Positions 21,449 to 25,049 of a DNA stretch of 25,049 nt are shown piece by piece. Position numbers and translations under genes: made by a program. The stretch comes from Alphaproteobacteria bacterium UBA7691 (GTDB lineage: Bacteria > Pseudomonadota > Alphaproteobacteria > Ferrovibrionales > Ferrovibrionaceae): positions 1 through 25,049 of the forward strand of contig DLGP01000014.1 in NCBI GenBank assembly GCA_002482765.1. Direction: 5' to 3'. A model generated the notes under the pieces. That model searched no databases. It was not told the origin of the DNA and was given only the letters and a program-made list of their open reading frames with translations. Positions within the stretch are counted from its first letter, which is position 1; each line of letters starts with the position of its first letter.

Positions 21449-22206
21449 TGGCACGCGATGCCGCCCTGTTTGAATATCTGCTGCGCCAGGCCGATAGCGC
21501 GCTTGTGCTGGGGCATCGCCTGTCGGAATGGTGCGGCCATGCCCCGATGCTGGAAGAGGAACTCGCCCTGGCCAATATGGGGCTGGACCTGATCGGCCAG
21601 GCGCGGCTGTTTTATGCCTATGCCGGTGAGCATGATGCAGAGGGCCGCGATGAGGATCAGCTGGCCTACCTGCGTGACGCGCCAGCCTGGCGCAACCTGC
21701 TGCTTTGCGAACAGCCGAATGGCGATTTTGCCGCCACCATGCTGCGGCAGTTCTTTTTTGCCAGTTATGCCGAGCCGCTCTATCGCGATCTGAGCGGTTC
21801 GGCCGATCCGCGCCTGGCCGAAATCGCCGCCAAGGCCGAGAAGGAAATGCGTTACCACCGCCGCCATGCCGGCGACTGGGTGTTGCGCCTGGGCGATGGC
21901 ACCGAGGAAAGCCACCGGCGGCTGGCGGCAGCCTTGCAGGAATTATGGCCCTTCACCGGCGAGATGTTTGAAGCCGATCATGTTGAGCAGGATTTGAGTG
22001 CGCGCGGCATTGTGGTTGATCCGGCGCGGCTCAAGGCGGCATGGCGCGATGGCGTGGGCGAAACCTTGCGCCAGGCCAGGCTGGACCTGCCGCCGGCCAC
22101 CTGGATGCAGAGCGGTGGGCGCAGCGGGCGCCATAGCGAATATCTTGGCCACATGCTGGCCGGGATGCAATTCCTGCCGCGTGCTTATCCGGGGGCGTCA
22201 TGGTGA
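21448..22206 (+). CDS. paaC: 1,2-phenylacetyl-CoA epoxidase subunit C
   Basis: The 252-residue protein has the ferritin-like helical fold of PaaC: LLRQADSALVLGHRLSEWCGHAPMLEEELALANMGLDLIGQAR, NGDFAATMLRQFFFASYAEPLY and KAEKEMRYHRRHAGDWVLRLGDG, then GGRSGRHSEYLGHMLAGMQFL at the C-terminus. PaaC is the structural partner of PaaA and lacks an active diiron centre in characterised enzymes. The ATG at 21448 shares its A with the paaB stop codon; an in-frame GTG at 21445 is less likely. Its last seven bases overlap paaD. Confidence 0.96.
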   Translation: MARDAALFEYLLRQADSALVLGHRLSEWCGHAPMLEEELALANMGLDLIGQARLFYAYAGEHDAEGRDEDQLAYLRDAPAWRNLLLCEQPNGDFAATMLRQFFFASYAEPLYRDLSGSADPRLAEIAAKAEKEMRYHRRHAGDWVLRLGDGTEESHRRLAAALQELWPFTGEMFEADHVEQDLSARGIVVDPARLKAAWRDGVGETLRQARLDLPPATWMQSGGRSGRHSEYLGHMLAGMQFLPRAYPGASW

Positions 22207-22652
22207 CGCTGGCGGCTTTGCAGCAGGCCGTAAGTGCTGTGGCCGATCCGGAAATTCCGGTGCTTACCATTGCTGATCTGGGCATGCTGCGCGATGTGGC
22301 CTTGGGCGCCGATGGCCGCCCGGTTATCACCATCACGCCAAGCTACAGTGGCTGCCCGGCGATGCGGGTTATCGAAGCCGATATCCGCGCTGCACTGGCG
22401 GCTTTGGGCTGCCAGGATGCGGAATTGCGTATTGTGCTGGCGCCGGCCTGGAGCAGCGACTGGCTGAGCGAAGCCGGGCGCGCCAAGCTGCAAGCCTATG
22501 GCATCGCGCCGCCCACACCCAGCCGGCCCAATTGCCCGCGCTGCGGCGCCGCCGATACCGAATTGCTGGCGGCTTTCGGCTCCACGGCCTGCAAGGCGTT
22601 GTGGCGTTGCACGGCCTGCCGCGAACCCTTTGACCATTTCAAGTGCCACTGA
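22200..22652 (+). CDS. paaD: phenylacetyl-CoA epoxidase subunit PaaD (iron-sulfur maturation, MIP18-like)
   Basis: The 150-residue protein starts with a DUF59/MIP18-like domain: VADPEIPVLTIADLGMLRDV, then SYSGCPAMRVIEADI. The C-terminus is a cysteine-rich zinc-ribbon-like part with Cys112, Cys115, Cys137 and Cys140 (NCPRCG and RCTAC), ending FKCH. PaaD is required for the epoxidase and is thought to help assemble the cluster of PaaE. It overlaps paaC by 7 bp and is one base from paaE. Confidence 0.95.
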   Translation: MVTLAALQQAVSAVADPEIPVLTIADLGMLRDVALGADGRPVITITPSYSGCPAMRVIEADIRAALAALGCQDAELRIVLAPAWSSDWLSEAGRAKLQAYGIAPPTPSRPNCPRCGAADTELLAAFGSTACKALWRCTACREPFDHFKCH

Positions 22653-22653
22653 C

Positions 22654-23697
22654 ATGAGCAACTTCTTCAGCCTGGAAGTAGCCGAGGTGCGGCGCGAAAC
22701 CGCCGATGCCGTGTCGATCCGCTTTGACCTGCCGGCAGCGTTGGCGCCAACATTTGTGTTTCGCCCCGGGCAATATCTGACGGTGCAGAGTGATGCCGGG
22801 CGGCGCTGCTATTCGATCTGTGCTGCGCCGGAGGATGATGAATTGCGCATTGCCGTGAAGCAGGTGCCGGGCGGTGCCTTTTCCGGTTTCGCCAATACGC
22901 AACTGCGCGCCGGCATGCGCCTGGATGTGGCGCCGCCGGAAGGTAATTTCACCCTGCCGGCTGAGATACCGCCGGCGGGCCGCTATCTCGCCATCGCTGC
23001 CGGCTCGGGCATCACGCCGGTGCTGTCGATCATCAAGACGGCGTTGCAGCAGCAGCCGCATTGCCGGGTGGCGTTGCTCTATGGCAACCGGCAGAGCGGC
23101 GATATCCTGTTTCTTGAAGCCCTGGAGGATTTGAAGAATCGCTATCTGGGCCGCTTCACCTTGCTGCATGTGTTGTCACGCGAAGCGCAGGATGTGCCAT
23201 TGCGCCATGGCCGCATTTCGGCTGAAACCATCCGCATCTTTGCCGCCCAGCTTGGCGGCATCGACCAGGCCTTCATTTGCGGCCCTGCCGGGCTGACCAA
23301 TATGGCCCGCGCCAGCTTGCAGGCGCTGGGCCTGGCGCCCGAGCGGATTAGCACCGAATTGTTTCTGGCGCCGGATCAACCCGCCACGGCCGCGCCAGCG
23401 CCGCGGGCACAGGCCGCCGCCGAGATTGAGGCGGTGCTGGATGGCCAGCGCCTGCGTTTCGGCTTTGCAGCGGACGATGCCGGTATTGTTGATGCCGCCT
23501 TGCGCCAGGGGCTGGAGCTGCCTTATTCCTGCAAGGGCGGCATGTGTTGCACCTGCCGCGCCAAGCTGGTGGAGGGCGAGGCCGAGATGGCGCTGAATTA
23601 TTCGCTGCAACCCTGGGAGATTGCCGCCGGCTTTGTGCTGGCCTGCCAGGCGCGGCCCAAATCGGCCCGGCTGGTGCTGGATTTTGATCATGTGTAG
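22654..23697 (+). CDS. paaE: phenylacetyl-CoA epoxidase reductase subunit E
   Basis: PaaE passes electrons from NADPH to PaaA. The 347-residue protein has an FAD domain (FRPGQYLTV, then RCYS at 51-54), a nucleotide domain (AAGSGITPVLSI and CGPAGLTNMAR), and a C-terminal plant-type [2Fe-2S] ferredoxin domain with Cys293, Cys298, Cys301 and Cys331 (SCKGGMCCTCRAKLVEG and LACQAR). The arrangement and length match the family. The ATG at 22654 is one base after the paaD stop codon. A TetR-type regulator gene follows closely. Confidence 0.96.
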   Translation: MSNFFSLEVAEVRRETADAVSIRFDLPAALAPTFVFRPGQYLTVQSDAGRRCYSICAAPEDDELRIAVKQVPGGAFSGFANTQLRAGMRLDVAPPEGNFTLPAEIPPAGRYLAIAAGSGITPVLSIIKTALQQQPHCRVALLYGNRQSGDILFLEALEDLKNRYLGRFTLLHVLSREAQDVPLRHGRISAETIRIFAAQLGGIDQAFICGPAGLTNMARASLQALGLAPERISTELFLAPDQPATAAPAPRAQAAAEIEAVLDGQRLRFGFAADDAGIVDAALRQGLELPYSCKGGMCCTCRAKLVEGEAEMALNYSLQPWEIAAGFVLACQARPKSARLVLDFDHV

Positions 23698-23721
23698 CAG
23701 CCGGTGCCGGGGCGGCTGAAG

Positions 23722-24324
23722 ATGGCGCGGCCACAGGCGGCGGATTATGCCGACAAGCGCGAAGCGATTCTCGACATGGCGGCCGAGCTGTTTGCCCGGC
23801 GCGGCTTTGCCGGTGCGTCACTGGCCGATCTGGCCGAGGCCAGCGGCTATTCCAAATCATCACTGTATCATTATTTCGGCGACAAGCAGGCGATCCTGTG
23901 TCAGGCGATGCAGGCGCATCTGGCCGAATTGACTGCCATTGCCGATACGGCCATGGATGTTACCTTGCCGCCCGAGCAGCAATTGCGCCGCTTTGCCCGC
24001 GCCACCATGCGGGCCTATGCCACGGCGCGCTGGAAGCACCGCCTGCTGGTGAATGAAACCGCCAGCCTGGCACCGGTCGAACAGCGCCAGGTGGTGGCAG
24101 CACAGCGGGCGCTGGTGCAGCGTGTGGCCGATCTGCTGGAGCGGCTGCGGCCCGCTGCCAATGTTGCCGAGCGCTGGCCGAATGCCATGCTGTTCTATGG
24201 CATGCTGAATTTCACCTACACTTGGTATGACCCCGCCGGCGCGGTGACGCCGGAAGCCCTGGCCGACCGGGCGGTGACAGTGTTTCTCGATGGCTTCGGG
24301 GCAAAAAAAACGGCGGCCGAGTAA
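23722..24324 (+). CDS. TetR/AcrR family regulator, PaaR-like
   Basis: The 200-residue protein starts MARPQAADYADKREAILD and has the TetR helix-turn-helix (ARRGFAGASLADLAEASGYS, then KSSLYHYFGDKQAIL). The C-terminal ligand domain is shorter than in many TetR proteins. Regulators of this kind placed beside paa genes (PaaR of Burkholderia-type systems) repress until phenylacetyl-CoA binds. It is the last gene of paaABCDE, starting 24 bp after paaE (a GTG at 23704 is also in frame, at 6 bp). The 28-bp dyad in front of paaA is the likely operator. The operon's position gives negative feedback. The name PaaR is inferred from position and dyad form. Confidence 0.88.
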   Translation: MARPQAADYADKREAILDMAAELFARRGFAGASLADLAEASGYSKSSLYHYFGDKQAILCQAMQAHLAELTAIADTAMDVTLPPEQQLRRFARATMRAYATARWKHRLLVNETASLAPVEQRQVVAAQRALVQRVADLLERLRPAANVAERWPNAMLFYGMLNFTYTWYDPAGAVTPEALADRAVTVFLDGFGAKKTAAE

Positions 24325-24344
24325 CCTGGCCGCCGCCTTGTTTT
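24303..24344. terminator. bidirectional intrinsic terminator
   Basis: CGGCGGCC (24311-24318) and GGCCGCCG (24328-24335) form an 8-bp GC stem with a nine-base loop that contains the regulator's TAA stop. On the plus strand it is followed by CCTTGTTTT. On the minus strand it is followed by eight T (complement of the A-run 24303-24310). It can end both the paa operon and the convergent dienelactone-hydrolase gene, whose stop is at 24362. Confidence 0.8.
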
Positions 24345-24361
24345 CCGGATCGGGCTATGCC

Positions 24362-25049
24362 TCAGCCAACGCCGTGGCGCACGAACCAGGCATGCATCTT
24401 GCCCCAGGCATCTTCGGCCTGCGGCTTGCGATAGGTGGCGCGGTAATCCGCATTGAAGGCATGCGGCGTGTCGGGATAGGTCACGATATCGAAGGTCTTG
24501 CCGGCGCTGCGCAGGGCGGCGCGCATCTGATCCACGGTATCGTTCGGGATGCCCTGATCGGCACCGCCATACAGGCCCAGCACCGGCGCCTTGATCGCAC
24601 CGGCAAGTTCCACCGGGTTCTTCGGTTGGCGCGGATTGGACTGGCCAACAACACGGCCATACCAGGCCACGCCGGCCGTCAGGTTCGGGTTATGCGCAGC
24701 ATAGAGCCAGGTGATGCGGCCACCCCAGCAGAAGCCGGTGATGCCCAGCTTGGCCTTGTCGCCGCCATTTTTCTTGGCCCAGGCGGCGGTGGCGTCGAGA
24801 TCGGCCATCACCTGCGCGTCCGGCACCTTGGCGATCACCTCGGCGATCAGCTTGGCCATCTCGCCATAGCTCTGGGCGTCGCCCTGGCGCACGAACAGCT
24901 GGGGCGCAATGGCCAGGTAACCCGCCTTGGCAAACCGGCGGCAGGTGTCGGCGATGTATTCGTGCACGCCAAAAATCTCCTGGATCACCAGCACCACCGG
25001 CAGGCCCGTCTTGCCCGCTGGTGCCGCGCGGTAGGCGGGCACCTTGAAG
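24362..25049 (-). CDS. dienelactone hydrolase family protein (N-terminus outside the window)
   Basis: The frame is open through the right edge and the usual N-terminal strand (ending FKVPAYRAAP) is cut, so about 10 or more residues are missing. The visible alpha/beta-hydrolase core has VLVIQEIFGVHEYI with an oxyanion-region glutamate, the nucleophile Cys in GFCWGGRITW, the acid in YGGADQGIP and the catalytic His in YPDTPHAFNADY. The family hydrolyses dienelactones in aromatic degradation, but many members act on other esters or lactones. Its position beyond the paa terminator does not show a paa role. A GTG inside the visible part is unlikely to be the true start. Confidence 0.92.
   Translation of the reverse strand, partial: FKVPAYRAAPAGKTGLPVVLVIQEIFGVHEYIADTCRRFAKAGYLAIAPQLFVRQGDAQSYGEMAKLIAEVIAKVPDAQVMADLDATAAWAKKNGGDKAKLGITGFCWGGRITWLYAAHNPNLTAGVAWYGRVVGQSNPRQPKNPVELAGAIKAPVLGLYGGADQGIPNDTVDQMRAALRSAGKTFDIVTYPDTPHAFNADYRATYRKPQAEDAWGKMHAWFVRHGVG

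Overview
The window is a GC-rich stretch of ordinary, densely packed bacterial chromosome. Gene content and protein style point to an alphaproteobacterium, perhaps Rhodospirillales-like: DUF1491, an FNR/FixK-type box, a PaaR-type TetR regulator beside paaABCDE, and an N-formylglutamate amidohydrolase-like protein. This placement is inference from families, not a marker gene. I see no tRNA, rRNA, CRISPR array, insertion sequence or phage gene.

Layout. 1-671: 3' half of an MFS transporter. 780-2753: purT, then an N-formylglutamate amidohydrolase-like gene. 4573-2737 (minus): two transglutaminase-like genes. 4708-5872: an NmrA-type NAD(P)-binding protein and a YffB/ArsC-type thioredoxin-fold protein. 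6451-5879 (minus): a TetR regulator, divergent from an aldo/keto reductase, thiolase and MFS operon (6548-10073). The two face-to-face promoters share a small intergenic region with two palindromes. 11772-10080 (minus): a YbfB/YjiJ-type MFS transporter, a DUF1491 protein and a 48-residue membrane protein. 12642-11863 and 13190-12672 (minus): an AsmA-like membrane-anchored protein and a very short MscS-type channel. 13357-14983: an SDR dehydrogenase closely resembling the BDH2/DHRS6 and 2-keto-3-deoxy-L-fuconate dehydrogenase family, followed by a fumarylacetoacetate-hydrolase-fold enzyme. This pair fits the non-phosphorylated L-fucose/L-rhamnose route.

15027-15628: a HigBA/RelE-type toxin-antitoxin module preceded by a 30-bp perfect palindrome. 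The toxin reading frame is broken by one extra C. 15709-16215: DUF1993. 19164-16218 (minus): a nitrate/sulfonate/taurine-type ABC importer (binding protein, permease, ATPase) with a YpeA-like acetyltransferase coupled to its end. 19603-19499 (minus): a 34-residue membrane peptide behind a perfect FNR/FixK box. 20070-19702 (minus): a small SET-domain protein.

20181-24324: the phenylacetyl-CoA epoxidase operon paaABCDE with a TetR (PaaR-like) regulator as its last gene, and a matching near-palindromic operator in front of paaA. A bidirectional terminator separates it from a dienelactone-hydrolase gene that runs off the right edge.

No clearly novel multi-gene system is visible. The best leads are the FNR/FixK-controlled 34-residue membrane protein, the frameshifted toxin with its palindrome, and the TetR-controlled reductase/thiolase/transporter operon of unknown substrate.
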